A stretch of 64,000 nt of DNA from Marthasterias glacialis (taxonomy: Eukaryota; Echinodermata; Asteroidea; Forcipulatida; Asteriidae): the NCBI GenBank assembly GCA_911728455.2, contig OU452239.1:2612300-2676299 (forward strand), written 5' to 3'. The translations under genes were made by a program, and so were the position numbers. Under the pieces are notes generated by a model that saw only the letters and a program-made list of their open reading frames with translations, was not told the DNA's origin and did not search any database. Of this stretch, positions 11,501 to 25,764 are shown piece by piece; within the stretch, counting starts at the first letter, position 1, and the number at the start of each line of letters is the position of its first letter.

Positions 11501-14500
11501 TCAATCAGACAGCAATGGCACTTCTGTCAATTGGTACCAGTAATAGTTTATAAGCCGAATAAAATAACCAAATGCACCATGTTTTGAATAATGCATTCCA
11601 ATATTTTACCATTTGTTGAAAACTGCATTTTCCCGCCCTTTTTTTTTTTTTTTTACAGTTATCATCAAACTGCTTCTTAGTAATGACGCAAGACTAGGAG
11701 ACGCCCTCTTGCGGGCGGTAGACACACAGTTTCTTGATGCAGTTCAGTTAATATGCAAGCATTCCGAGTCGTTACGGGTAAGTGTTGTGACGTCAGTCGC
11801 CAAGGGATTGATAGGGAATCAGTGGTGCAAAAAATTGGTTCAACTATTAATTGGCAATATGTAAGCTAACGTATTCACAGACTTTTAGTAACGATCTATT
11901 TGTTTCTTATTTGTTTGATCGAATTATTTACTTGTTTGTCTCTATTTACTTCTACTTGTTTTGTTTTCACTTCTCTTGAGTGAAATTATGCCACTCAATT
12001 TAACGTCGTTTAATATTCGGTTTTTCCCATTATGCGATGCATTGTTTGGCATCCGAGTTGCAAGTTAACTCAACGTCAAATTGCTGGAAATGTTTTTACG
12101 GTGCTGTTCACTCCGCTTGCGTTTGTCACGCAGATTTGTCCTTTGAAAAAAATATAGGTAGAATAACAATCAATGGTAGCCATTAAGACAAAATTTGAAA
12201 ATTGCGTGTTATTCTAACTGTATCTTATTTCAAAGGACAAATCTGCGATGGTCCTATAGCCAAGTATCTTTCTCGGTCTTGCTCTGACCGTCTGCCAAGT
12301 TCCATACTTGTATCAACAAAGGCACAATATTTATTTCCCGAGATATTTCCCCAATCAATCTGCCGCACAAAAAGCTACTGGTACCGTACACATAGGCCTA
12401 TCATACAAACTTACGCAACATGCGGTTTTATTGTGGTTGTTGTTTCGATGGCTTGATCTTAAGCCATTTAATTTCAGTCAAATGCGTTTATCAATGTGAG
12501 AGGAATTAAGCATATAATAATGCAAAATGGGAGATATCTTTTTCGATCACAATTAGTTTCATAGCATTGAAATGTAGCAGTCATCCATCCTTCCAAACAT
12601 GGGCGTGAATACCAGGGGGATGGGGAGAAATATCCCCCCCCCCCACTTTTTGTCCGGGGGTGGTCCATAGGATCATCCCCCACCGATGTTTGGTCCTTAA
12701 AATTGGTTTTGTGGTTTTCAATGAAAAAGCGCCTGATAGCTCAGTAAATGAATAAAACATTTCTACAAATACCTATCAAGACAACACCTGCCGTCTGTAG
12801 ACGCGCGTACACGCCCACCTGTACGTGCAAACAGCAAGTCGACGGTCATTCACACTATACCCACCGAACAGCACCGCTGTGACAAATTGAGGTTGGTATC
12901 GGTTACTTGACAAGGCCGAATGAATGTGCAATGTACTATGTAGAAAAGCCAAATATTGTCTGCAATTTTTTTAACAAACTACGTAACATTAACAACATTA
13001 GATGGCATCCATAATGCAACCGAACATCTGCTGTGGATTTACATGTAACCAGCTTCCCAATGCCCCCATTGCTGGTGATCTCAGCATTATTCCTTTTTCC
13101 ATTACCATCCCCACCCCACCCCACTTTTCACAACAAATTTACGCCACTGTTAGCAGCCACAATGTTGCTTCACGAACAGTTTTACAACTCACAATTTACA
13201 TCCAATCACATGGTACATTTTATTATGTGGAACTTTTAGAATTTTCTTTCACTTTTTGAAAAGCCTTGGTGTATTCATCGGGTCAATGGGCAATTACATT
13301 CATGTGCAAACATTATAAATCAATCCTGTCTGCTGGCCTTCCAATGGCGGTGCATTTTCTCAAGTCACATTGTTCCCTAGCTAAAAGCGCTATCAATGCC
13401 GCTCTGTTTAGACACTCTAGCTTGGTATTTAGACAGCACGACGTGACCAAACCGAAAAACCGTTCATCAGTTTTCAAGGGAAAGGGTGCGGTATTTGAAG
13501 AAGCCAAACGGTTGTTGTAGCGAACTTGGAAAGGATGGCACTTTGTATTGACCTAGTTCACCTTTCGTCGTCAGCACAATAATCTTGATTGTGCCATTTT
13601 GGGAGTCAATGTACCCGAGGGTGCGTTCGATTAGCTTGCCCGGGTTGACCCCTGTGTGTTCATCCGGGTGAGCCCCAACAAGAACTAACTGAACGCCATC
13701 TTCTCCTAGCATTTATACCGATGCATCTTGAGACAGCAGACCGGAACTACTTTCATTGTGTGCACTACGTCTTAAACTATTTGTAGACTCACGAAAACTT
13801 CGTAACCTAATTATTCTCCGTGAAACTGCAATGTTAAAATATTTCACAAGCCCGGGTTAATACACATTCTGCAAATAAAGAAAACAACAAACTTATTGCT
13901 CATAAAGTCGCCGTTTTAGGGTGAAAATGTGTGTCAAACTGCACGGAAGAGTCCCGCTGAAAAACACAAAAATGGCATCCATTGAGAAGGCCTTCACTCT
14001 TTCATCATGACGTCAAGCACCTGGATCAGCCCCAAGTAACTTGCTCCACGGGCAGTTTACTTGGCGCTGACCTAGTTGAGACACGATAATTGACGTCAAA
14101 GCTACTCGAACACAATGCCGTCAGACCTCGGTCGACCCGGGGATGCTTATCGAACGCAGGCAATTAGTGCGCATTTTAGACAATGCGACATTTTATACTT
14201 GCTTTTACCATAATGTTTACATGCAATATCCCCAAATTGAGCGTGACAGGCAGTAGCTGCGTTTGATGTAGTCTGGTTCCCAGACCCAAAAATCTCCGAC
14301 TATTCTCTGTAAGATGTTTAACAAGAGTCGTCAGGGAATCTTTGGTCAGGGAACCAGACTACGTTTGATGTTGACGCAAGGTGTCAATAGATCATAGTTT
14401 GGCCTAGGTGATAAGTACAAAGCTATCAAGCAGCTGTAGTCTTGTCCATTATCGCTCTCCGTCAGTGATGGTTGGGTTATGAAGATCGGATCTTTCCAAT

Positions 14501-17500
14501 GGTGTACACAAATCTTTATAACCCTTCTTTTGTTTACAAACATTGGCCAACTTTTTGTATGGACGATCTCGAATAATCATAAAATGTTGGCGCAAACCTG
14601 CTCTTTTGAGAAAGAGTCTGCTAGGGTCGAAAAGTGAGACCATTACCATTTTTGTTGCATTTGGTTCGGGTGGCACAATATTGATTTACCAGTGATAATT
14701 ATCAAGGGTTATTTGATAGCATCTGTACTAAAATGATAAGGATTGCATTTTTCTTTTTGAGTGAAGGCCACCCGTGCTTATGCCGACCGATGTTGGCAAT
14801 TCTCGCGGCTGTATGTGACGTTGCAACAGAAAGGTCACCACACATGCGTATAATGAAATGAGCTGACATTTTCACAGGTTGATTTTATTACATGCGTATA
14901 ATAAAGCTAGCTTGGGCATGCTTGGTGTTCTCTGAATGGCGGGGATATTGGGATCGAATCCCACCCGAGTAATAATGCCTGTGGAATTTTTTCTACATGT
15001 CTCAGGAAAGCACTGAATATACAGTGCTTAACACACATAAGCGAAGGGGGAAAAAGAGAAAAAAGCAAACTTTGAAGTCCGACATGGACTGTTGAGTCAG
15101 ACGACAATTTTGAACCATACGTCCGACCCATTGTGTCCGACCCATTGTGTCCGATGGACATAATGGGTTGGACGTAGTCGTTCGTCCGACACTATGGGTC
15201 TGAGACTGGTTTGTCGGTCACGATGGGTCGGACATAGTGGTCCGAAATTTCTCGTCGGACATTATGGTGTCGAGCGTGTGGATGCTTGTGTACACAAAAA
15301 TGTTTGGGTTTTCAGATCTCGCTAGCTGTTTATCGACCGATCTACATGTAGTTGATTTGTTTTACTTTGTGGAAGGGTTAATAAGCAAGAAAATACTTAC
15401 TGATTTTTCTCTCAAATTTAATTTTCAGGGTGAGAGTAGTCAAGCATGATATTTGACCTGCTTTAATCAAATTCCATTTCCCCCTCATAAAATCGGTAAA
15501 ATTGTTATTAAATAGCCCGAAAGGCCATGAAAACATACCATATGAAGGTCAGCCCATGAACCCAATAAAATTGTCCTTCACTTTTTTCTAAGGGCCATTT
15601 GTTATGCCTGAATAATATGAGAGTGTAAAAATCTTTGGTCTCGGAACACGTGCTTGCTGTTGTGTATAAAGTAAACGTCCATTGTGCATGGTATGTCAAT
15701 GCAATTTGTTAACCAGTGATTAAAGTTGTTTGATGCTCCTGTGATTTGTGCTCGGAAATGAATTGGTTTCAGCAAACGAAATTTAAAGCCCCGGCTCATC
15801 ACTGGTACAAACTGACTCTATTCCATTAATTGCACAAAATCAAGATATTTTGTAATAAAATCAACCTGTGAAAATGTCAGCTCATTTCATTGTTTCATTT
15901 GCGAGAAAACAGTATAAATGCACTCAGCATTTTTGTACGCATTCCCATGGGCAGGGTTTTGGTCTCACTGAGACGAAAACTAATGCTGGATCTTGTTTCA
16001 TTTATTATTTAAAAACGATAACACTTCAAACAGAAATATATCAGGAAAAGGTTTCTACCATCATTATCTTTATACCATATGTAAATCTGTGAACATTTAC
16101 GTTTTCTTTATTCCTCCATGCCAACACAGAGCTGAGGATTAAAAGAGCACGTTATTTGATAACAAATCAAATTAATAAATCGCTTTTCGACCTTGTAGAT
16201 GGCTAAAACATGATGTTTTGAAACGATTATCCCAGCCAACCACTCTACAATAAAATGTGTACGACGGCCATGCCCGCTGCTGGTACCCAGAAGTCAGCTA
16301 TAATTACAACTTTTTTTCGCCTGCATTTTTGTCCCCACGTCGCAAGGCACCCGACCGATCGAAATTGAGCAGGCAGTGGTCGGGTTTTATTTATTGTGTT
16401 TATACGCAAACTTTCATTTTTTAATTAATTACTCTGTTATTATTCCTTGATGGATTTTTCGTTTGATATCTCATTGGAAAGTTAATAACTTTGGTCATCC
16501 TAAAAAAAAGTAGCAAATCAATATTTTGATTCATTTTTCAAGGTGAAATCGGCTTGAGCACGGACGGACCACAGTTCTTTTTAGAGAAATTGCATATCAC
16601 TCATAATTATTGCTCCGTAGTTTTTAGACGGTAAATCCTGTGTAAAGTCAATACAATTTGTAAACGAGGGGGTTAAAGAAAAACTGCATGGCACTCATAA
16701 TGCTCCGTAGTTTGTACCCAATGAATCTTGCATGGTAAGTCAATAAAATTTGTAAAGGAGGAAGTTGAAGAAAAATTGCATGGCACTCATAATGCTCCGT
16801 AGTTTGTAGGCGATGAATCTTGCATGGTAAGTCAATAATATTATTTTGTAAAGGAGGAAGTTGGAGAAAAATTGCATGGCACTTATAATGCTCCGTAGTT
16901 TTTAGACTGTGAATCTCGCATGGTAAGTCAATGCACTTTGTAAACGAGGTTGTCAAAGAAGTGTTGCGTGGCACTCATATTGCTCCTTAGTTTTAAGACT
17001 ATAATAACTTTTAGATTTACTCTCTAAATGTAAAAGAGTGAAAAACCACTGTTTTGTCCGCCATACGACTCTTGCAAAGAGCAATATGGCGGACAACTCT
17101 CTTTATAGTTAAAGACAGGTATTTTCAACTTGAAGAAGAGTGAGGTTCTTCGCTCCAATTTCATTCAAAAAGGGTGATGCACAGTGATTTTTACTCTTAA
17201 AAGAGCCAAAATGACACCACTCGGGCGAGAGTGAAATGTTCACTCATTTACATTCAGAGAGTATAGATATCTAAATAATTATGATATATAATAATTGATT
17301 TGTTTTTCTTTCAGCCAGAGACTCGGAAAGCGATTATCGGATGTCATCCTGAAAATGACGATTTTCATCCGGATCTGACGCCAATCGTCCTGGCAGCCCA
17401 CCACAATAACTACATGGTTCTAAAGGTATGTATTCCATCCCAGAAAAAAAACTTTCAAATGGACACATTGCCTTCGAATTGTACACTTTGGGGCTATAAA

Positions 17501-17580
17501 AGGCGTTTGTTATGAAATGAATATAATTGGTTAGATATTTTAAAAAGTAGAATGTAATGATTCACATACTTTCATTTGAA

Positions 17581-17635
<55 letters not shown>

Positions 17636-20600
17636 GGTTTAATTTCGTGACAGAACACGGTCCACCAAATTGTTGAATCCACAAAATGGCGGGTAGGTCT
17701 GTTTCTATGTGGAATGTAGTTCTGCTGGTTATATTTCCAGAGGCAAATGTATGTGTTTTGAATCACTACTCACTAATGTCGGTGTTTAATGGGCGAACAA
17801 TCTTAAAAAGGACCAAGAAGCAATTCCAAACAATGGAAGAGATGTGATGCCTCTTTAAAAGTTAAAACCTCGTCAAAACATTCTTTCTGTACAATATTGT
17901 ATTCGGAAAAGTAGAGACATTATCATTCTGCAGTCACACATGAACATACCATTCAAACAACCGGAAAAGATTTCACATTTCGGTGGTCACGTTTTAGTAA
18001 AAAACAATAGTGAATTGTTTATGTTCCTTTTTTTGTGCTATTATTTTATAAGCAATTCTCCCATCACAAGGCCATTCGAGGTGTGGGCTACTTTTTGAAG
18101 GGATAGAAACCTGCCCCAATGCGCAGAAACAAGACATGGCGAGATAGAAACGCAAGTTTCTTCACATCACAGCTTAGAACAGGGAGGGGTAAATGAATCC
18201 GTTGCGAGACAAACATAACTGCCTCTTCCCCTATTTGAAGCAATTATAGATAAAGTGTCTTGCTCCAGGACACAAGTGTCATGACCGGGATTCGAACCCA
18301 CACCCTGATGACTTAGCCACCAGAACTTGAGTCCGATCCACGTTGTTTATGTTTTGTCAGGAATAATACACTGCAAAAAGTAGTCTTGTAGATATGGCCA
18401 ATTGAACAATCGTTGTGGTCCAATTTGTAAGTGGTGAGTTAAACGGCCATTAAAATATATGATTCATTGACCCCGATTTAAATGGTGGGGGCAACCACGT
18501 GCATGCACAGGTAAATGTACTAGGGTTAACACTGAGTATGGTTGTATACAGGGCTCAATCCATGGCTTCATTATCTTAAGCGATAAATCGACACTTGTGT
18601 TTACCAGGGAAAAAAAACACGCTTAAAGCCCCAGCTCAACATTGATAAAATGTCTGTAAATGCTTCAATTCTTTGCTCAAATCAAGATACTCGTCATAAA
18701 ACCAACTTGTGAAAATGTCAGCTCATTTCGTTGTTTCATTTGGTATGCGAGAAAACGGTAAAAAAATATTCAGGATTTTGTACGCATTCTTAAGCAGAGT
18801 TTTGGTCTCACATGAGACGACAATTAGTTTTGGACCTTATTTCAATCATTATTCAAAATCGATAACACTTCAGGCAGAAATGTTTCAAGGAAAGGTTTTC
18901 TACCATCACTATTTTTATACCATGTAAGGTATGTAAATCTGTGAACATTTGTATTTGTCTTTCCATAGAGAAAGTTTCCTACCAATGTTGAGTTGGGGAA
19001 TTTTAGTCTCTGTGGTAACTGAACCGTACCAAACAAAACACAAAACGTTTGTCCTGTCTACCTCGCCGCCATGTTACCCGTCCTTCAGTTCAATCGCGTC
19101 CAAACGAAACACATTACCGCCTCCATTATGTACCATCGCAACCAGGAAGAACAACAATAACACATGATTACTGACTGAAATACACATTTGTTACAATGGC
19201 CTCGAGCATTCTAAAAATCAATTTTGACCGTCTGATTTTTTTTTTATATTTTTGGTTAGAATCATGGTAGAAATAGATTCCACCCTTGTAAACAGTAGAA
19301 ACAATTTTCGATGGTATTTTGCACTGAAAGAGCGGGTATTAAAAATGCCCTATTTCTCTGAAATTAATCAACTAATATGCTCTGGACGTCAGTTTCAGCC
19401 CCCCCCCCCACCTTGGTCTCAAACAACAAATAGGGAATCACAAATACGCAGCTTGTAGCCAGCAGGTGGATTAATTGGGTTGAGGATTGGGTTTGGTTTA
19501 AAAGATGAGACAATTATTGGTAAGGATAAAAAGCAACTTGTGCCTGTGGGCGACTCACAGCCACAAAGCTTTTTTTTTAAATGAATACCTATAACAGTTC
19601 TGAGCAATATTTCTGTCTAAAATACTACAGGGGAGGAGAACGTTGTACACAGAGCTGTGTATTGATAGTTGCGACAGCTTGTGATCACAAGCCATTTTCG
19701 GTCTAAAAAACACATGTGCGCACACTGGGTGCCAGACTAAGGCCAAGTTCGCACAATGACCATCTGTCGACTGGTGGCTGATATTACCTGGTACTCATGC
19801 TCAAAAATATTGTGTCGGGTACCAGGCAATATCGACCTCTAGACGACAATGGTCCTTGTGCGAACTTGGCCTAGACTGCAAATTGAATTGTCCTACGTTT
19901 GGACCGAAAATGGCGTCCAGCAACCACGTGACCCCCAAAACTGGTCCCTCTTTGTCGCATTTCTCTCAATACACAAGTCTGCATGTACCCAACAGTCAGT
20001 GTCTTATTTTGGCAAAATTTGCAAAGTACCGTAGTCAACCACTTATGACTGTGTACAAAATACAATACAAACCACAAGCCTTTTTGAAACCACTGCTTTG
20101 GTTTTGGCTCCGGCTTAGGCTCCGTCCATCGGTACCAACAGCGCACATAGTTTAAACAACTGACGAAGCCTAAGCCATAGTCTAAGCCGTAGCAGAAGCC
20201 GTGGTTTCGAAAAGGGCCATCAATTGTTATTGGTTGTCACTAAAAACATGACTACCTAAGTTGATGAAATTTCATCAGATTGGCTGAGTGTATAGACCTT
20301 TCTTTTCTTGAAAAACAAACGGCACTGGTTGGCATGGACGGCCAAATGTAGCAAAACATTCAAGTCCTGTTGACATACAACAAATTCTAAACAATAACAT
20401 TTTTGCATAACTGTGATTATCTGTTTGTGCTTTGCATTGATGTCTCTCCGTAGTTTCTCCATCTTGGTTGGCAAAAACTCGGGTTGTGACGTGGCAAAGC
20501 AAAGTGTATTACGAAAGAGGATTGAACTGACTTTGCTGTTCCGAAAACCAACCACCCTTTAAGTAGCTATTTTGACAATCCTTATTAGGCCTTGGGCGTT

Positions 20601-23600
20601 CCATATAATATTCACGAGCTACTAGATGTGTGGAGCTGAAAACAGGACAGACGTCATCGTCAAATAGGCGGGAAAACGTGGAAGGTGATGTTTATTTTGT
20701 TAAAAAAGTCCCGCGTGACTTTCCTGCCCCTATCGCAGCGCGGCGGTGGTTCGGTTGCGGCCCACACGTGTCGGATACACACACGTACATAGTTTTCGTT
20801 AACGGTGTGGATTTAGTTTCGTGGCCTTTTGAGCAGTGCCTTGAGTCCAAAGAACGATGCAGACAACAGCACTGTTAAACCATTTTTAGATGACTGTACA
20901 GGAACCACTACTATGGGATTTGCACCACCAGAAATACGAAAACTTTAAACAAAGCTAAACACAAGTCAGTACAGTTGTGCGTGCAGTTGTCTGTCAGAAC
21001 AATGGCGGCGGTCTGTTTACTTTTCTTATGGGATTTTTAACGTGTTGGACCTTTGTCGGACTTTCAGTGGCTTTGTCGAGGCTGCGATTGGTCAGTGCGT
21101 TAGTAGGCGGGGCTTAATGGATCGGTCTATGGCTGCTCTGATTCGTGCCAAATGATGCCAATCCGCCCGCCTGGGAATGAATGGTTGTTTACAACACAAT
21201 ACACAAATGGACACTTGCATATCACTTGTTCTCTCTTTAATTTTTTCTCTTTACCTATTTATGATCTGCATATTGAATAAAGTGACGTAGTGTAGCCTTT
21301 TTTAACAGTAACAGTTACATTTTTAATGTATTTCTCTCCATTAGTGAACTTCGCGGACTGGTAACTCTATAAATAAAAATGAGGTCCTTAAAAAATGCTG
21401 GAATATTCATAAATCAAAACACGCATGGTTAAAAGGCACACCCGTGTATAACTCTATTGTTCTACTCATGTCCATAGACTTAACATCCCACATTTTGGAA
21501 ACTCGCGCTGGACCGTCCATCTTCTTTAGGAATCCCCGTGGAATATTCATAAATCAAAATACGCATTGTTAAAAGGCACACCCGTGTAGAACTCTATTGT
21601 GCTTTTCATGTCCATGGGCTTAACATCCACCCATTTAGGAAACTCCCGCTGGACCGTCCATCTTTTTAGGAATCCCCATGGGATCCTTTGTTCCAACAGA
21701 CCGTACAACTCTGGCTTGTGTTCGATTTCTTACTTAGAATCCTTGGGTTCGCGTGGCTTTTGAATGAAATAAAATCACCCTCTATTCAAATAATCGCGAA
21801 ACTAGAACAGTTATTGTGATGATGACGGGCAGGAGACATGGGTCAAGGGTCTTGCGTTTCCTTAAGAGACCAAGTATAGCGAGAAAGCAAACTATAGGTA
21901 AAGCATGTGATTTTAAGAAATAAAACTGCTCACGGACAAAACAACAGACTTGGTAAATTGTTTACTTTAAAAAAATGCTTGCGGTGTTAAACTTTACTCA
22001 GCATAAAGTTGACACGAGTAGCCCACTTCTACTAGAGAAAATTACCGTTTGCATAATATCAATTGTCGCGAAGATAAAATTATTAAAAACCAGCTAAAAA
22101 ACCTTGTCTGTCTTGTATTTTAATTATGTTTGTTTTGTGTTATATTCATAACCGTATGGCGACTTGAACATTAGGTAGATACTTTAGCATTATAAGCTTG
22201 AACATTTTTAGGGTGGACTGTGTGCAAAATAAGTTTTGAGCACTCTGAGGGTGGATATTATAATAATGTGCATCATAATATATAGATATGTGCGCGTTTT
22301 TTTTGTGTCGATCACTGTTATGGTGGATATTTGCGCATAAAAAGGTTTTGGCACTCTTGAGTGGATATTGTGTGTGCATCACAAGTTTTGAGAACAGACT
22401 GTTAGGATAGATATGTGCGCATTTTCTGTTTTGAGCAATCTTATGGTGGATATTATATGCGCATTATAAGTTTTTTGCACTCTTAGGGTTGATATTATGT
22501 GCGCATTATAAGTTTTGGACGCTCAAAGTGGATGTTTTGCGCATTCTAACTTTTGTTATTATCTATGTGTATTAATATAGACACTACTTAAGTATGGGGA
22601 AAGAGTTCCAGATCCGGAGTCTTCGGACTTCCAACGGACGGAGAAGCACACCCTCCAACGGTCAGTCGGGACACTCAACGTCTACCGTGCCTTATCAAGC
22701 GGTTACTACATCTCACTGACTGCCAATGATCCTATCGGGAAAGCCTTTGCACTATCCAGTCGACTGAAGGAAATGAGCGATCTGGAGTACGAGTTCCGAG
22801 CGGAGTACACGGAACTCTCGGAGTCGGTTGAACAGTACGCCGCAGATATACTGGCGCAGGCACGTGACTCAGAGGAGGTAATTATGAATAATTTTAAAAC
22901 AGATTTTAAACTCTGCACAGACCTTATGCACATGACGTCATCTGAGTAGGGCGCCATCGGCTAGAGATAATAGAAGGTTGCTTATTGGCCCATCCTGTGC
23001 GCCGCACGTACATAAATGTGCGTTTCCATTGTTTCATCACTGTTTTACCTCTAAGATGGCGGCGTGATGGCGTCACTGCCTAAGGTCTAGTAGCCTTTCC
23101 CACGAAATATGCTAATTACATTCACGCATGCGTACAGACACTATTGGTGGCCAAACGCCATAGACTTGTGCACTAGGCAGACGCACAAACGCGTGTGCGT
23201 CATGCCACCATTAGCCCCACACAAACAGGCGCGCTGTTCCCTCATTTTGCCCACCAGTAGTGTTAGTGCGCACGCGTGATGTGAAATTTACATATTTCAT
23301 GGGAAGGGTCTATTGATAAAGCATCGTTAACCCTTCTGAGCAGCAGCTCGCGCAACTGTACAATACCAGTTGCGGGTTTGTAGCTACACGCTAAAATTTA
23401 GAAGTGGATTCTTGTAATTATGTTTTTCATACCAACTGGTGTCTATGATATCCCAGCATATTGAGGCCAAAATAGGAACAAGTTGGTGACAGCCTCACTG
23501 GTAAGGTTAAGCCAATAAACACCGACGTATATTCCCATAGGAACATGTAAAGTTATGTAAATCGTTCCATGCTTTCTATAGTGGTTGGTACCCACATATT

Positions 23601-25728
23601 TGAGGTCATCCCGTAGATAAGACACCTAAAGGCCAATGCACTGCTGAAATGTGGATGGGTCAAAATGTGACAAAGTCAATAAATGTTGAAGGTCCCATGA
23701 AATATTTTTTTTTATTGGTTAAAAAAATAAAGTATGCCTTTTATAGTATATCTTTACTTTTTTTCACATTTTTTACATGCGTACTAATCGCCCACCCTTC
23801 CTCATTAACATAAAATCTGTGACGTAGACAGTGGAACGGCTGACCAGGGCCATGCGTGTGACAATAACATACAATGCATTGTTGACCACTCGGCACCAGA
23901 GCCGTCTTCGAAATGTTTTACCACAGCCTACGTAATGGATCATTGCGCAATCAAATGGCACACATTTTCGGGGCTCAATTAAAGTGTATTAACGCATAAC
24001 AGACACATCAAAATAGTCAATACTAGGTTTAGTTAATTTCAAACCATGTATTAAGCCACAAAAATGTTCCGTGACAAAAAACCTCTTCGTGGGCCCTTTA
24101 GTGGTTTCTGTCGTAGTATTGAAATGTATTTTTTTGGTGCGCAGGTTGGCTTTGTAGTTTCTTGCCCTGCGTTTCACGAACTTGGCCCAATTAATGCTTA
24201 AGTAGATAGCAATCCGTGGATAAAACGGGGCGGTCAGGTATCTTTCCTCACCTTTCATCTCCATGACCCCGGTTCGAATCCCACCGGGGGCACCATGGGA
24301 ATTGGGTTTTCAGTCCCTACCTGATTGCATGGGTTTTCCCTGGAATGTTTATGTGGAGTTTTTTTCCTCCCACATCTGAAAATGAAACTTATTCCTTGTC
24401 TTCTCTCCACGGGGTTCTTGGCTAGTATAGTGATTAAGTTTGCACTGCAAAAACCGGGGTGTTAAAAAATGATTCTCTTGGTATCTATATGTGACAACAC
24501 CGACATGGTGTTAATTTTACCTATGATAAAGCAATGGGGATAACTAACACCATGTCGGTGTTGTCATATATAGATACCGAAAAAATCAATTTAACACCCA
24601 GTTTTTTGCAGTTCGCTTTCTGAGAATCATTGGCTTCACAACCAGAATGAATAAATAAACAAAAATAAAACCGACACATACCTTTAGAAATGTAAAAAAA
24701 AAACTGCAGGTGAATACTGCTTCAAAAAGATCAACTTTAATTTATTTAAAAAAAAGACCCATCTCGTATGCTATCTACGGATGTTATCTGACATAATAAT
24801 CTGCACTAGCTCATCAAAAATTTACGTCTGCTGACTCTGCTCCATGATCTGACCATGCTCCCTAATTTGTTTACGTCTTCTGCTGGCGTGCTGTCACCCA
24901 CGTGCTGTCATTTGACAGCTGGTGGTTTTTGTTTACCCATGGTTTGTCCGTGCATACACTAATATAGTATATGTTATAATTACCCTGTCGATCATCGGAT
25001 GCTAGAACCCTTTTATAGTGTCAAGGCAGGGGATACGAGGGGGCAATCAGGGCAGAATCACCGGCATGGACCAATCCGTGTCGGGGATGACTCCGAAAAT
25101 TACGTCACACTTACGAATGAGGTGAATTTCGTACGTAGTTACAACGTATTTCTCAAACATAATAAGATGATTTTGTTTGATAAGATGATGCATAAAATGT
25201 GCACAATGCATTTATTTGAAACAGCAGCGAAACTAGGTGGCACAAGAAGGCACAAGGGAGGTGGGGGCGTGCACCAATTAAAAAATGTTCACGTTTCCTA
25301 AACGTTACCCCTTCCAGCGCTCTTATTATGCCGTTATGCCGTTTACTTTTTTTTCATAAGGTAATCTGACATAGTAATAAAAGAAACAAACACTGTCTTC
25401 GTGTAAATAGAAAAAGAGTGTATCCCAAAAACATTTTAATTACTACATAATAGCTTACAGATGTCAAATGGGGGGCATTCAGAGGAAAAGGTTTTAAAAA
25501 AAGAATAGTTTTTCTGTGAAAATCGGATGATGCAAATTGGAGGACTGTTTGCAAACATTTTTCCCATGCAGTAGCCAGCAAAGGGGCAGCTGTCCCCTTT
25601 TGAACATCTTGCCCCCCTGCTTGCCCATCCTCCCCTCCCGTCAACCTCTGGACACCGTGAATAGCTACAATTAGGCAATTTTTGCTGAAATCGCCCCCTC
25701 GACAAACACCTGTGCCCCTTTGCCCCTT

Positions 25729-25764
<36 letters not shown>

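Larger units (their letters stand above)
8517..11658 (+). other. TRPC intron 1
   Basis: GTGAGT…ACAG. Holds an inverted family B copy, a G run near 9147-9158 and 10082-10093, and a four-copy tandem array with CAG/CAA tracts. Ends in an 18-T polypyrimidine tract before the acceptor. Confidence 0.8.
11778..17314 (+). other. TRPC intron 2
   Basis: GTAAGT…TTTCAG. Contents: inverted element I2 (12598-13149), an unidentified minus-strand ORF (13467-13712), SINE L1, a palindromic GTCCGACCCATTGTG cluster, element A2, a five-copy 93-bp array and element E1, which stops about 50 bases before the acceptor. Confidence 0.8.
17426..22580 (+). other. TRPC intron 3
   Basis: GTATGT…ATATAG. Contains a TG microsatellite, a SINE M fragment, elements A3, F1 and G1, a dispersed repeat (20288-20480), a 140-bp duplication and a tandem array that runs into the acceptor of exon 4. 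No other gene was recognised. Confidence 0.78.

Noticed and set aside
16648..16974. 108-codon minus-strand frame with internal protein repeats ([12 protein letters not shown])
   Set aside because: The protein repeat only mirrors the 93-bp tandem DNA array.
22706..22957. 83-codon antisense frame ([10 protein letters not shown] start)
   Set aside because: Antisense shadow of TRPC exon 4; the sense strand has a clear TRPC match with splice sites.
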